Below the pieces are notes generated by a model. The model did no database searches. It had not been told where the DNA came from and saw only the letters and a list, made by a program, of their open reading frames with translations. A stretch of 64,000 nt of DNA from CAZLFA01 sp964558665 (GTDB lineage Bacteria; Desulfobacterota; Syntrophia; Syntrophales; PHBD01), in assembly GCA_964558665.1 (NCBI GenBank), contig CAZLFA010000005.1, positions 42,466-106,465 of the forward strand. The letters are read 5' to 3'. This document shows positions 1 to 9,430 of this stretch, piece after piece (position 1 is the stretch's first letter; every line of letters starts with the position of its first letter). Both the position numbers and the translations under genes were made by a program.

Positions 1-2
1 TG

Positions 3-359
3 ACCAAGGTTGTCGGGGAAGTTGAAAATATAAAGGCAGAGAAACAAATTGTTGAAAAGAAATTGGCAATTATTAGAGGACTTGAGGAAAATAAACTTTA
101 TCCAATAAAAATGCTTGATCAGTTCTCAACTCTGGTACCGGCAAAGGAGATTTGGCTGGAAAAAGTGTCGGAAGTCGGCACAGACATGAACATAGATGGC
201 ATTGGAAGAGACGGTATTGCCGTTGCCAAGTTTATGAAAACACTGGAAACCGCAAACTTCATTAATTCAGTTGAGCTTATCGCTTCAAGACAGAAAGAGA
301 TTGCCGGGGTTAAACTACAGCAATTCTCATTAAAATGCGCTACCAAGAGGAAGAAATAG
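3..359 (+). CDS. pilN: Type IV pilus assembly protein PilN, C-terminal part (cut by window edge)
   Basis: The frame is open from the first base, so only the last ~118 residues are seen. PilN is a bitopic inner-membrane protein that binds PilM on the cytoplasmic side and pairs with PilO in the periplasm as part of the alignment complex. What is visible is a Lys/Glu-rich helix suited to coiled coil (about residues 1-30 of the visible part), then a small alpha/beta domain. The membrane segment and start lie upstream. The stop is 3 nt before the next gene, and the order N-O-P-Q confirms the assignment better than the fragment itself. Confidence 0.85.
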   Translation, partial: TKVVGEVENIKAEKQIVEKKLAIIRGLEENKLYPIKMLDQFSTLVPAKEIWLEKVSEVGTDMNIDGIGRDGIAVAKFMKTLETANFINSVELIASRQKEIAGVKLQQFSLKCATKRKK

Positions 360-362
360 ACC

Positions 363-1082
363 ATGGCAATTGATATGGAAAGCATTAAAAATATGAATCC
401 CAAGATGAAAGCCCTGCTTGTGGGGCTATTGATGATTCTCGGGGCTTATTTGTTCTGGTTTCTATATTTGGATTCGGCACTTGCAACAAAAGCTGATCTG
501 ACAAAAAAACTGGATGAAGTGCAAAAAGATATAAGCGCTAAACAGCTAATTGCCAATCAAAAGCAGAAATACCTTAGCGAAATTAAAGACCTGAGGGAGC
601 TCTTTAATATCGCCCTGACAAAGCTTCCTGAGCAAAAGGAAATTCCAGGCCTTTTCCTGTCGGTTTCTGAAGCGGGGAAAGAAGCCGGCGTTGAATTTGT
701 TCTTTTTGAGCCCCAGGCACCACCGAAGCAGCCTCCACCAAAACCGGATGTCAAAGCCAATTTAAAGCCGTCCGATCAGAGGGCTGACCAACCGGCCAAA
801 GACCAGAAACCTGATGCAGCAAAGGCAGCAGCGCCAAAGAAACCAGCAGAACCTGAAAGGTTTTACGAAGAAATACCGGTTCGCGTATCTGTAAATGGAG
901 GCTTTCATAACACGGCAATTTTCTTTGACAAAGTTGCAAAACTATCCAGGATCGTTAATATAGAAGATATAAGCATGGGCGAGGGCAAAGATACGAAGGG
1001 GCGGGGACGTGTTGTTAATACTTCCTGCGTTATCAAAACATACATGTTTTTGGAAAAGAAGGATGCAAAAACACAAAAATAG
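363..1082 (+). CDS. pilO: Type IV pilus assembly protein PilO
   Basis: A 239-residue bitopic inner-membrane protein of the pilus alignment complex, which links PilM/PilN to PilP and the secretin. Visible parts: short cytoplasmic N-terminus, one membrane helix at about residues 17-36, a charged coiled-coil stretch about 42-85, a Pro/Lys/Ala-rich linker about 117-160, and a C-terminal ferredoxin-like periplasmic domain. The Pro/Lys linker inserted in the periplasmic region is longer than in textbook PilO. The gene sits 3 nt after pilN and its last 20 nt overlap pilP, so the genes are translationally coupled. Confidence 0.92.
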   Translation: MAIDMESIKNMNPKMKALLVGLLMILGAYLFWFLYLDSALATKADLTKKLDEVQKDISAKQLIANQKQKYLSEIKDLRELFNIALTKLPEQKEIPGLFLSVSEAGKEAGVEFVLFEPQAPPKQPPPKPDVKANLKPSDQRADQPAKDQKPDAAKAAAPKKPAEPERFYEEIPVRVSVNGGFHNTAIFFDKVAKLSRIVNIEDISMGEGKDTKGRGRVVNTSCVIKTYMFLEKKDAKTQK

Positions 1083-1788
1083 CCTGAAAGTAAAAAGTAT
1101 ATTTGTATTGACGGTATCTGTCATGACGGTAATGCTTTTTACCGTTGCAGAAGCAAGAGTATCAGTTAAATCATTCAAGTCGTCTTCACCGTCAAAATCC
1201 GTTGCACCGGCCCCAGCCCCTGCAGCACCGGCAAAGGCGGCGTCAGATAAATCTACCCTGTCAACTGCGGCAGGAGCAGCCGTTGGCGCAACGGCAGGAA
1301 GGGCTGTAGGCTCGGCAGTGGCAGGCACCCCATCAAAACCAGCCACAACTACGCCGGCAGCAGCGCCAATAACAGATATAGCAGCAACCAAGACTGCTTT
1401 GCTTAACCCGGAAACATTTACATACACCCCTCTAGGGAAATCGGATCCCTTTAAACCGTTTATCGAAACGGATATTAAGGCTGCGTCTGCTGAAGGACGT
1501 GTGAGATCTATTCCTCTATCACCCTTGCAGAGACTGGATGTAGAACAATTTACTCTTGTCGGAGTCGCCGGAAGTCCTAATCGCCGTGTCGCTATGGTAG
1601 AAGATAAAATGAACAAGAAATTTTACCCCGTAACAGTAGGGACGTCAATCGGTAAAAATAGTGGAAAAGTTGTAGATATTCTTGCTGATCGCGTAATAGT
1701 GGACGAAAAAGGAACTGTCTTCGAGGGTTCAAAAATAAAACCAAAGAGAATTATCATGAGGCTTTCAAGAGACGAGGTAAAACCATGA
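1063..1788 (+). CDS. pilP: Type IV pilus assembly protein PilP
   Basis: A 241-residue periplasmic protein that couples PilN/PilO to the secretin PilQ. I chose the ATG at 1063, preceded by a purine-rich AAAAGAAGG run; an upstream in-frame ATG at 1009 lies deep inside pilO. The N-terminus has a hydrophobic export segment (about residues 10-27) but no lipobox cysteine, whereas many PilP proteins are lipoproteins. An Ala/Pro/Ser-rich, probably unstructured region covers about residues 35-110. The C-terminal beta domain carries the 'FxLVGVAG' type strand and ends beside pilQ with a 4-nt ATGA overlap. Confidence 0.88.
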   Translation: MQKHKNSLKVKSIFVLTVSVMTVMLFTVAEARVSVKSFKSSSPSKSVAPAPAPAAPAKAASDKSTLSTAAGAAVGATAGRAVGSAVAGTPSKPATTTPAAAPITDIAATKTALLNPETFTYTPLGKSDPFKPFIETDIKAASAEGRVRSIPLSPLQRLDVEQFTLVGVAGSPNRRVAMVEDKMNKKFYPVTVGTSIGKNSGKVVDILADRVIVDEKGTVFEGSKIKPKRIIMRLSRDEVKP

Positions 1789-3506
1789 AAAAACCCGCAT
1801 CAATAATATTGTCGGTCATTGTATCTTGCGCAGTTTTTTGTTTTTTACTGGTGCCTTCCGCATCTATTGCACAGGAGAACAAAAGTGCCGGTGTCCGATC
1901 TGACAATGTCGGTATTTTGGAGAATATAGTTTTTCAAAAACTAAAGGGCAAAGAACGGATTGTTATTACACTCACCAAGAAGTCCCCTTTTAAAACTGAA
2001 GATAAGGCGGGAAGGACCATCACAATCAACCTTGAAAATGCATTTGTACCGGAAGATTTGAGAAGGTCACAGGGTGAGGGGCAGCTTGACAATATTACAC
2101 AGGCAGTACCCGATCAAAAGACAATTAATGGCAAACAATGGATTTCTGTATCCATTGATCTTAAAGAACGTGTACCCTACAGCGTCAGGCGGGATGGGAA
2201 AAAGATAATTCTCGATTTTAATATTGCCTCTCTCGCGGGAAGAACACCTGCTTCACAGAGATCAGAAGCATTTGCAGATTCTTCGCCGGTAATGATCAAA
2301 AAAACCGAAAGAGACATTGCCGCAGGGCAACCGGGGAAATATTCCGGTCACAAGATAACAATTGATTTTCAGGATGCTAACATAAAGTCAGTACTTCGTC
2401 TGCTGGCGGAAGTGAGCGGCAAGAATATCGTCTCTGGAGAAGATGTGAAAGGCAACGTGTCTATAACCATGAAAAACGTTCCTTGGGATCAGGCACTGGA
2501 TACGGTACTGGCTTTAAACGGTCTTGCAAAGCTGGAAAGCGGCAATGTCATATCTGTCATGACCTCCGAAAGACTCAGGAAAGAGACGGAAGAAAGGCGC
2601 AAAGCTGAGGAAGCCATCATAGCGGAGGAGAAGAAACGCAAAGAGGAAGAGGTAAAGCTTCTCTCAGAACAGGGAAAATTAAGGCAGATTGCGATAGAAG
2701 CAAAGATTGTGGAAGCCTCGGATGAATTTGTACGCAACCTCGGAGTTCGATGGGGTGGTAATACTCAGCAAAAAATGCATACCGGTGATTATTCATACGG
2801 GCTTTCCGGCGGGACAAACGTTTCTCAAACCAACCAGATGATGTATAATTATCCTAGCGGCATCGGTTATACGAACGCAACAACGGGTCTACCGCTTACA
2901 ATGGCGCCTGTTAACCTCCCCTCTGCATTGGCAGCACCAACTTTCGGACTGGTTATCGGAGGTGCCAATGCTGTTCTGGAGGCGCAGATTCAGGCCCTTG
3001 AGACAACCAGCCAGGGTAAAATTATTTCTTCTCCAAAAGTAACCACAATGGACAATGTCAAAGCCGTTATTGAACAGGGACAGGATATACCATATGTTAC
3101 CCCGGCAAGCGCTTCATCTCCGGCAACAGTCAACTTCAAAAAGGCGACACTTAAACTTGAAGTAAAACCTACCATCACATCTGAAGGCAAAGTTTCTATG
3201 GAAATTGCGGCAACCAACGACAGTGCAGACTACACAAAGGCTGCACAGCTTCAGGGAAATCCACCCATTAATACAAATCGCATTGAATCAAAGGTTGTCC
3301 TTAATGACGGCGATACCCTGGTCATTGGTGGTGTGCTAAAGACGGAAGATACAAAGGGTGTAACCGGAGTCCCCTGGCTCTCCAAAATTCCCATCCTGGG
3401 CTGGCTTTTCAAGGAAGAAGATGTCACCAAGAAGAGAAGGCAGCTGCTGATATTTGTGACACCGAAGATTTTGAAGACGGGAGACAAAATAGCGGAAAGA
3501 AGATAA
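1785..3506 (+). CDS. pilQ: Type IV pilus secretin PilQ
   Basis: The outer-membrane channel through which the pilus leaves the cell. At 573 residues it is shorter than many PilQ proteins and shows only one clear AMIN domain. Order: signal peptide (1-29), AMIN domain (about 40-140), secretin/TonB short N-terminal domain (about 188-265, starting 'KITIDFQDANIKSVL'), a strongly charged Glu/Lys helix (about 265-300), then the secretin beta-barrel domain to about 565. The family motif 'VPWLSKIPILGWLF' is near residues 527-540. The start overlaps the pilP stop (ATGA). It is the last gene of the operon and is followed by a terminator. Confidence 0.95.
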   Translation: MKKPASIILSVIVSCAVFCFLLVPSASIAQENKSAGVRSDNVGILENIVFQKLKGKERIVITLTKKSPFKTEDKAGRTITINLENAFVPEDLRRSQGEGQLDNITQAVPDQKTINGKQWISVSIDLKERVPYSVRRDGKKIILDFNIASLAGRTPASQRSEAFADSSPVMIKKTERDIAAGQPGKYSGHKITIDFQDANIKSVLRLLAEVSGKNIVSGEDVKGNVSITMKNVPWDQALDTVLALNGLAKLESGNVISVMTSERLRKETEERRKAEEAIIAEEKKRKEEEVKLLSEQGKLRQIAIEAKIVEASDEFVRNLGVRWGGNTQQKMHTGDYSYGLSGGTNVSQTNQMMYNYPSGIGYTNATTGLPLTMAPVNLPSALAAPTFGLVIGGANAVLEAQIQALETTSQGKIISSPKVTTMDNVKAVIEQGQDIPYVTPASASSPATVNFKKATLKLEVKPTITSEGKVSMEIAATNDSADYTKAAQLQGNPPINTNRIESKVVLNDGDTLVIGGVLKTEDTKGVTGVPWLSKIPILGWLFKEEDVTKKRRQLLIFVTPKILKTGDKIAERR

Positions 3507-3530
3507 TAAGTTTTAAAGAGATTATTTGAA

Positions 3531-3566
3531 CTGCCTGCTTTATTCATTTTTAGCAGGCAGTTTTTT
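3531..3566 (+). terminator. Rho-independent terminator of the pilNOPQ operon
   Basis: A perfect 9-bp stem, CTGCCTGCT (3531-3539) and AGCAGGCAG (3552-3560), with a 12-nt AT-rich loop is followed by TTTTTT on the plus strand. It lies 25 nt after the pilQ stop. The convergent gene ends at 3565, so the hairpin could also slow transcripts from the other side, but the minus-strand 3' flank is poor in T. Confidence 0.9.
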
Positions 3567-4413
3567 ATTTGCTTCCGAGCTGATACTCAAAGACCTTAAC
3601 AACCTTGTTGCCATCCGTATCGGTAACAGATGCTCCGAATTTGTATGCACCAGGTTTTTCAGCCATCCAGATTATCTTACCGGAATCCTTATTGATGGTC
3701 ATACCTTCCAGAAGGGGTTTCTCAAGGGCATATATCAGCTTTTCTCCTTCCGACCCTTGACCCGTTAATTGTATTTCAAAAGGAGCTCCCCGTTTAAGGC
3801 TGCTCGACAACACCTTCATTTCCAGAGTAGGTGGAAGTGTATGAATGACAACCGCACTCGTGAACGGCTCAGATCTGACTCCATCAATGACAGGAACCAC
3901 AGTGATACCGACCTCGTCTTTCTTTTTCAGGGTGTATGACCGCAACTCGTTTCCTCTGGCATTCTCTATAACATTTCCGTTTATTTTCCATTCGTACTCG
4001 AAGGAGACTTCTGCCGTACCATTATAGTCATAGATCACTTCCGCCTTAATCGGTTCCGTTGCCGTAGGCTGATCAGGAATGAACCTTACAGCTTTTATAT
4101 TAACCTTGTTGCTTATTGGCAGTCGAGACTGGTCTATGGGCTTGTCCTCACTGCCCATGATGAATTTTACCGGTGTTTGGACACCATCTTTTTGAACAGC
4201 TGCTTCCTGGACGTTCTTTTTATCCGGTACGGCAAAGAAATAAACTGCCGTTCCCACTAAAATCACGGCAGCCGATGCAATAGCAATTTGATTTACATAT
4301 TTTGGTTTTTGCTTTACGGCTAGTTCAGGTTTTCCTGGTTTTCCCGGTGCCCCCGGTTTTCCCACTTTTCCTGGTACTTTCTTTTTTTTCGCTGTTGTCT
4401 TTTCAGTTTCCAA
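3565..4413 (-). CDS. Membrane-anchored protein with collagen-like N-terminus and Ig-like domains
   Basis: No named family recognised. Of 282 residues, the N-terminus is basic and carries five Gly-X-Y triplets (residues 15-29: GKV GKP GAP GKP GKP). One membrane helix follows at about 42-62, and the rest should be periplasmic. That part has two beta-rich stretches that look Ig/cadherin-like: about 100-195 and about 205-280, the latter resembling 'putative Ig' (He_PIG) domains. It is the last gene of the minor-pilin/PilY1 operon, 21 nt after pilY1. A role in displaying or anchoring the pilus tip complex is only an inference from position. Confidence 0.6.
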   Translation of the reverse strand: METEKTTAKKKKVPGKVGKPGAPGKPGKPELAVKQKPKYVNQIAIASAAVILVGTAVYFFAVPDKKNVQEAAVQKDGVQTPVKFIMGSEDKPIDQSRLPISNKVNIKAVRFIPDQPTATEPIKAEVIYDYNGTAEVSFEYEWKINGNVIENARGNELRSYTLKKKDEVGITVVPVIDGVRSEPFTSAVVIHTLPPTLEMKVLSSSLKRGAPFEIQLTGQGSEGEKLIYALEKPLLEGMTINKDSGKIIWMAEKPGAYKFGASVTDTDGNKVVKVFEYQLGSK

Positions 4414-4434
4414 TTTATAAACCTGTCGACTTTT

Positions 4435-7400
4435 TTATTCCAGTCTCTTGTCTTTCCAGTAAAGTATATTTGTCCGGTTCGAAACGCCCGGCGGATTGAA
4501 GTTGATGCGTGTCGTATTTGCTGAAGTTCCGCTGCCGCCGCTTACTGTCACGTAAAGATCAGACATTGATGACCCGCCCGGTCTCATTGATATGATCGGG
4601 GCTGACGATATGCCTGATCCCACCGACATCGACCTGCTTCCGCTCGAGAAAACCGGCCCGCCCGTTACCATGTTTATCGCGTAAAGATACGAAGCTCCTC
4701 CCTGGTCGCACGGATTGTTTCCACTTGCGGGAACATAAGATGTGAAATAGGCGACACCGCCAAAAACAGTAGGATCAGCCAGAATCTTTTCGCCGCTTCC
4801 CGACAGGTTTATGTAATAACCGACTTTTGTTGTTGAAGATGTATCATATGTCGATCCGGCGGAAGTAATGTTATCGAGATCGTTTATGCTGTATGTCGTC
4901 GTGCGGTTGTTGTCCTTCACGGCAAAGAATTTCTCCTGCGCGTTGGATGCCGTAGGATCTACCTTGTCGCCCGTACCCCATTGAACCCACATATTGCCGC
5001 TCGAATCCTTTGCCACCACGGGAATTGTATAGATCGGCCTGATTGTGCCCGTCGATGCTCCAAAGAGTTTGCTTCCGGTCCAGTTTCCGGTATTGCAGGT
5101 GGCAGAGGCATCAAGCATCGCCTTGGTGCACATCTTGAAACGCCACATGGTGCCGCCGAGATCTCCGATATACACGGTATCTACGAAACTGTCGTTGTCT
5201 GTATCCACAATGGCCGCTGTTCCCGGAAGGCTGTAGTCCATGTCGGCGTTATCGGCATGGGTGTAGCTCCAGAGGATATTTCCGTTGCTGATATCTACAA
5301 CGTAGAAACCCTTGCCCCGCGTATCGCAGGTGCCGCCTCCGGAACAGTCGGCGGCGTTGTATCCGGCCCCGACAAAGGCGGCCCATTTCTCTTCTTCGGA
5401 ACCGCTGGTTTTGATCAGAACTCTGCCTGTCATGAACTTGTTCCAGGGCTCCCCTATATACGGCGCCAACGTGGAACCAGGATTGATGCGCCAGGGAGAT
5501 TTCGACGCCGTCGGGTAATCCGTTTTGCTTGATACATTAGTAATAGGATCAGTAATGTCAAATATCCAGTATCCGCAGTAGTAAGGATACGATGTGGAAT
5601 ATGTAGCGGAAAATCCTTCGTCACAGTACTGGGAAGAGCTCCATGTCCACGAGGAAGCGCCGCGGCCCTCGCCGAATGCAAGAATTGTATGCCAATCGGT
5701 GCTTGTTTTCGATGTCCCGCTGCTTCCGGCCGACCACCACACATCCGCCACGGTCACAGGGCCATCGACAAAATAGGCATGTGTCTGGGTGGTAGGATGG
5801 ACGTTGTGGGCTATGTTTTTCAGCTTCAGCATCAGGTTCGGCGGGACAAAGCTCCAGGCCTCCGAGCCGTCGGTGGTTTTAAAGGCATGGAACTGCCCGT
5901 CATTCGCACCTGCCACGATCAGGCGATTTCCCTGTTCGGTGGTTGTGGCACAACTTGCAGCCCGGCAATGATCGCAGCGGTGCTTGGCAAAGGCGTTGAT
6001 TGAGGTGGTAGTGCCGCAGCTATATGTTTTATTCGTGTCCCGCGCATCGTCATAGAACGCCGAAGGCGTCCCGACGGTTATCGGCGTGGCGCGGAAGATG
6101 TCCCCCAGTTTCCAGTTTTCCAGATTATAAGTACTGTCTCCGCGTATGAAGCCGACGATCATGGTCGCCTGCGAACTCGTGCAGTTATAACTGCAGTTCG
6201 TCTGTGATACCGTGCAAAAACCGCTGTTGCAGTTGGTGCCGGTACAGTTGGTCGTATCTGCCGTACAGGCGGAACTGTTTCCGTAAAGTATGCTTGTATA
6301 TAAATCTTCAGTCGCAATATTGGAGGTTGTAAACTTTTTCAATTCCGCGGTGCCCGTTAAAAGACCGGTTCCGGAATCGCGACTCCTCTTGTAAGTCAGG
6401 ATGTTCCGGCAGCCGGAACCTGCTGACGTCAGCGTGGTGGTGCACTCCGAAGAGACCGCAGACTGCAGGACACTGCCGGCGTCCCATATAACGGATCCCA
6501 CCGAGCCGTCGGAGTTGATCTGGTACTTTTTCAGGTGGCCGAGCCAGAAAGACTCATTTTCGACGGGCTGGAAGGAGCCTTCGTAGAGGTAGTTTTCATC
6601 CTGGGTACGCGATGACTGCACGGAGGCCTGTGAAAATGAATAAGTCGCTTCCCTGATGATATCGATGGCGGAACGCATCGCCTGTGAAAGCTGAGTGGCG
6701 TTTCCGGCCAGAAAGGCATAACCGGCAAGAGAGGCGGTACCGGGTTCGTTGGTTGTCGCACAATCATATGATGTTGAACCTGAACCCGTACAGGCGGCGG
6801 AGGTATCAGACATGCAGGAAGTAACGCCTGTCGGAAACAGGTTGGCGGCACCGGAAGCGATAGAGTAACCGGTGGTAGAGCCGGTGTTGACCAGAAGCGG
6901 ATTGTCGGTCCCGCCGTAGTAGGCCATCCAGTTGAGAGTGTTTTCAAAGATGTCGGGCATTCCTGAACCGAAACCGACGATAAATGTCTGATAGCCGGCC
7001 TCCTTCAATGCCTTCGCTTGTGCTACAGATTCCCGACGCCTTTTGTAGGAACCGGACGTGTATTCAGCGCCGTTGCCCCCGCAGGCGTAGGTATCCGAGC
7101 CGTCGGTCATCATGATGACAAATTTTTTCCGGCAGCTTCCCGCATTGTCCGCCGCCTTGTTGGCGTCGAGATAGAGTTTTGCCTCATTGAGCGCCGCCGC
7201 CAGGGGCGTGCCGCCGCTGGCATATTCTCCGACTGCGCACTCTGTGGCCGTGGAGCATTTGTCGCCGCCGGATGTAACGCAAGAGGTTGTAGTCGTTGAA
7301 CAGCTTGTTTTGTTGTTGCAGAAGATGCAACTGTACTTTACGCCCAGCTCTTTTCCGCTCACCAGGCGAATGCTGCCTGTTGAATAGTCGCCGTCGTCAT

Positions 7401-7767
7401 TGCCGCCGGCATCCCGGTAACGCATAAAACCGATGCGGATCCCCAGGGTACTCTCATCCTGGGCATCGATCGTGCCGTCGCCGTTGTCGTCGAGGACATT
7501 GGCTATCGCGCGCTTGGCGATGGCAAGCCTGCTGCAGTCAACGGTATGGCCTGAACCGGAACTGCTGTAAAACGGGCCGGCACAGGTTGAATCCCCGTAT
7601 ATATTGCTTCCCCCGGCGGGATTCCATGACATACTGCCGGAGAGATCGAGGACAATGAGGGCGTCGGGGGCCACGGAGGTGAAGATGGCGGTCTCGTCGG
7701 CCTGTGCTCCGCCGACGGCAAGAACAACCATCAATGCACAAATAATTTTCAGCAAATGCTTCTTCAT
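4435..7767 (-). CDS. pilY1: PilY1-type pilus tip adhesin (VWA domain plus PilY1 beta-propeller)
   Basis: A large exported pilus-associated protein (1110 residues). PilY1 proteins promote pilus extension, adhesion and surface sensing. Visible: signal peptide (1-23); von Willebrand A domain with MIDAS motif DLSGS near residue 42 and a later TDGSD; C-terminal PilY1 propeller beginning around residue 610 ('NDGQFHAFKT'); and an EF-hand-like calcium loop, DTDNDSFVD, near residue 858. The mature protein has about 32 cysteines, many clustered between residues 130-170 and 480-530, which implies many disulfides. The disulfide isomerase-like gene at the operon head fits this. It begins 10 nt after the pilX stop. 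Confidence 0.92.
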   Translation of the reverse strand: MKKHLLKIICALMVVLAVGGAQADETAIFTSVAPDALIVLDLSGSMSWNPAGGSNIYGDSTCAGPFYSSSGSGHTVDCSRLAIAKRAIANVLDDNGDGTIDAQDESTLGIRIGFMRYRDAGGNDDGDYSTGSIRLVSGKELGVKYSCIFCNNKTSCSTTTTSCVTSGGDKCSTATECAVGEYASGGTPLAAALNEAKLYLDANKAADNAGSCRKKFVIMMTDGSDTYACGGNGAEYTSGSYKRRRESVAQAKALKEAGYQTFIVGFGSGMPDIFENTLNWMAYYGGTDNPLLVNTGSTTGYSIASGAANLFPTGVTSCMSDTSAACTGSGSTSYDCATTNEPGTASLAGYAFLAGNATQLSQAMRSAIDIIREATYSFSQASVQSSRTQDENYLYEGSFQPVENESFWLGHLKKYQINSDGSVGSVIWDAGSVLQSAVSSECTTTLTSAGSGCRNILTYKRSRDSGTGLLTGTAELKKFTTSNIATEDLYTSILYGNSSACTADTTNCTGTNCNSGFCTVSQTNCSYNCTSSQATMIVGFIRGDSTYNLENWKLGDIFRATPITVGTPSAFYDDARDTNKTYSCGTTTSINAFAKHRCDHCRAASCATTTEQGNRLIVAGANDGQFHAFKTTDGSEAWSFVPPNLMLKLKNIAHNVHPTTQTHAYFVDGPVTVADVWWSAGSSGTSKTSTDWHTILAFGEGRGASSWTWSSSQYCDEGFSATYSTSYPYYCGYWIFDITDPITNVSSKTDYPTASKSPWRINPGSTLAPYIGEPWNKFMTGRVLIKTSGSEEEKWAAFVGAGYNAADCSGGGTCDTRGKGFYVVDISNGNILWSYTHADNADMDYSLPGTAAIVDTDNDSFVDTVYIGDLGGTMWRFKMCTKAMLDASATCNTGNWTGSKLFGASTGTIRPIYTIPVVAKDSSGNMWVQWGTGDKVDPTASNAQEKFFAVKDNNRTTTYSINDLDNITSAGSTYDTSSTTKVGYYINLSGSGEKILADPTVFGGVAYFTSYVPASGNNPCDQGGASYLYAINMVTGGPVFSSGSRSMSVGSGISSAPIISMRPGGSSMSDLYVTVSGGSGTSANTTRINFNPPGVSNRTNILYWKDKRLE

Positions 7768-7777
7768 TTAACCCTCC

Positions 7778-8293
7778 TCATCTCGACATCGTCGAAATTT
7801 CAATTGGCCCGTAGCCGACTCCGACCCCGATAGCCGCAGTTGTATTGTACTTGGTATTCCGGCCTGTAACAGTTACATTGTAGCGCCTCTGCCCCCACGT
7901 CTGACCTCCTCCGATGGAATACCCGACCATGGGAATAAATACCGGCCCCGTAGTCGGTACGGTAGGCGTACCTATTGTGTACAGCGACGTCGGATCGACG
8001 GCGATGTCATCCGCAACCGTGGTTCCGGCACTGGCGGCAAGATTCTGCGGGTCAAAGGTCATGGTAAGGCGGTTAATGCCCTTCTCTGCAGCGGCAAGCG
8101 CCTTCTTGTCTCCCATGACCTGTACACTTGTCCTGACATCCTGAGTTGACAAGGCAACGACGAGCATCGCCAGGGCCATCAGGATCATAGAGGCGATTAT
8201 CGCCAGAACCAGGGCAAATCCCTGCTGAGATCCCAGCCTGGGAAGGTTACCGATCATAATAGCCGTGATATCCTTTTTATTGTGCTGGTGCAT
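7778..8293 (-). CDS. pilX: Minor pilin assembly protein PilX-like
   Basis: A 171-residue prepilin-like protein. The hydrophobic helix (about residues 27-48) follows a 'GFALVLAI' type junction, as in PilX N-terminal domains. The segment has no Glu at position 5 after the cleavage site, which is usual for PilX/GspK-like tip proteins. I kept the ATG at 8293 because GAGG lies just upstream and because it overlaps the pilW end by 17 nt; an internal ATG at residue 13 has its SD too far away. The C-terminal beta domain is short and poorly conserved. It lies between pilW and pilY1, as in many minor-pilin operons. Confidence 0.8.
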   Translation of the reverse strand: MHQHNKKDITAIMIGNLPRLGSQQGFALVLAIIASMILMALAMLVVALSTQDVRTSVQVMGDKKALAAAEKGINRLTMTFDPQNLAASAGTTVADDIAVDPTSLYTIGTPTVPTTGPVFIPMVGYSIGGGQTWGQRRYNVTVTGRNTKYNTTAAIGVGVGYGPIEISTMSR

Positions 8294-8996
8294 GGTTCCT
8301 CACAATCACACTTGATGAATAGATTATCCTTGACGGCTGATTGGTTGTCGGATTCGCGTATTCCGTTTCCACGGCAAGAATTATGTCAATCCTCCTGATA
8401 TCCGGCATGGTGGCGGCGGTAAGGGTTGACCCGGGTAGCAGCTCCGTCCCGGATCCGTTGAAGTAGCGAAAAACAGGCAGGCCCAGGGTGGTGTTTATCA
8501 CCCTGACAGTTTTCTGATTGCCAACGCTGCCGCCCAATAGAGGCTGGCCGCCGGGACTGCAACTGCCGGGCGGAGGTCTTTTGGATTCTCTGGTAATCTG
8601 CTGGTTAGCCGTATCGTAATTAAAGCGGATGATTTCGTTTTCCACATCACCGATTGATGAACTCTCGTTTATATCCATTTGAACAGTAATGGAGTTGGCG
8701 GTCGCTTCCTGAATTCCTTTATAAGTGGGAGTTGCAGAGGTACTGAAACAGTTCGCGGTGCTCAGCCACAATTCGGAGTCCATCACAAAATTGGGGTTGA
8801 ACGATGCCATGCGGATTTCCATTTCCATCAACCCCAGGGCTGCCTTTTCGTCCTGTTGTGCCATTACTCTTCTTTCAATACCGCTTGATGAGCGTTGGGC
8901 TATATTCACAACGCCGTAAATCGCCACCAGCAGCAACATGCCGATCGTCATCGCCACTACAATCTCAACCAGGGTAAAACCTTTATGATTTTTCAT
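8277..8996 (-). CDS. pilW: Minor pilin PilW-like
   Basis: A 239-residue type IV prepilin with class III signal 'KGFTLVEIVVAMTIG' right at the N-terminus, including the Glu5 needed for subunit docking. I chose the ATG at 8996 because it overlaps the pilV stop in ATGA; an ATG two codons upstream (9002) is also possible. Any longer version would extend deep into pilV and is not credible. The remainder is a globular pilin domain with scattered cysteines. Minor pilins V, W and X prime pilus assembly and carry PilY1 at the tip. Confidence 0.88.
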   Translation of the reverse strand: MKNHKGFTLVEIVVAMTIGMLLLVAIYGVVNIAQRSSSGIERRVMAQQDEKAALGLMEMEIRMASFNPNFVMDSELWLSTANCFSTSATPTYKGIQEATANSITVQMDINESSSIGDVENEIIRFNYDTANQQITRESKRPPPGSCSPGGQPLLGGSVGNQKTVRVINTTLGLPVFRYFNGSGTELLPGSTLTAATMPDIRRIDIILAVETEYANPTTNQPSRIIYSSSVIVRNHAPAQ

Positions 8997-9430
8997 ACGC
9001 ATCCAAACCTGAAACGTTCCTGCCTTGTAACAACAAGGCTTTCCGTTACTCCTGTATTGTTTATCGGGGGCCAGGTAACCGTGACAGTCACCCGCCATGC
9101 GTTTGTAGCAATATTCGTTATTGTCGTTTGTACCTGATATACGGCATCTCCCTGAACCGAGCCTGTCGTACCGCTTATCTTTACAGACTCTGTCGGTAAA
9201 GTGCCCGTGGTTACTGCAAAGCAGGGGTTCATGATCAGCGATTCCCGCAACTCCAGCTGGCTTTGCAGTATGCCTGCCGCCCGGCCAAGATAGTCTGATC
9301 TGGCTGTCATCTTCCATGCTGATGGCTGCAGGGCAAGCAGCGCCAGGATGCCGGTTACGGTTATCATTATTGCTATCAGCACTTCTATTAAGCCGAATCC
9401 TCGTTTATTATTGCATATTGAAAGTGACAT
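8993..9430 (-). CDS. pilV: Minor pilin PilV-like
   Basis: A 145-residue prepilin with the processing site 'RGFGLIEVLIAIMIT' (Gly before the cut, Glu5 after it), one N-terminal hydrophobic helix and a short C-terminal beta domain. The start overlaps the fimT end by 23 nt and the stop overlaps the pilW start by 4 nt, so the minor pilins are tightly coupled. It is short for PilV, but its place and helix are typical. Confidence 0.86.
   Translation of the reverse strand: MSLSICNNKRGFGLIEVLIAIMITVTGILALLALQPSAWKMTARSDYLGRAAGILQSQLELRESLIMNPCFAVTTGTLPTESVKISGTTGSVQGDAVYQVQTTITNIATNAWRVTVTVTWPPINNTGVTESLVVTRQERFRFGCV

Noticed and set aside
4981..5532. Long plus-strand frame opposite pilY1 (183 codons), plus several others up to about 138 codons
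   Set aside because: They lie in the antisense or out-of-frame of a repeat-rich, well-supported gene, have no SD and no recognisable domains.
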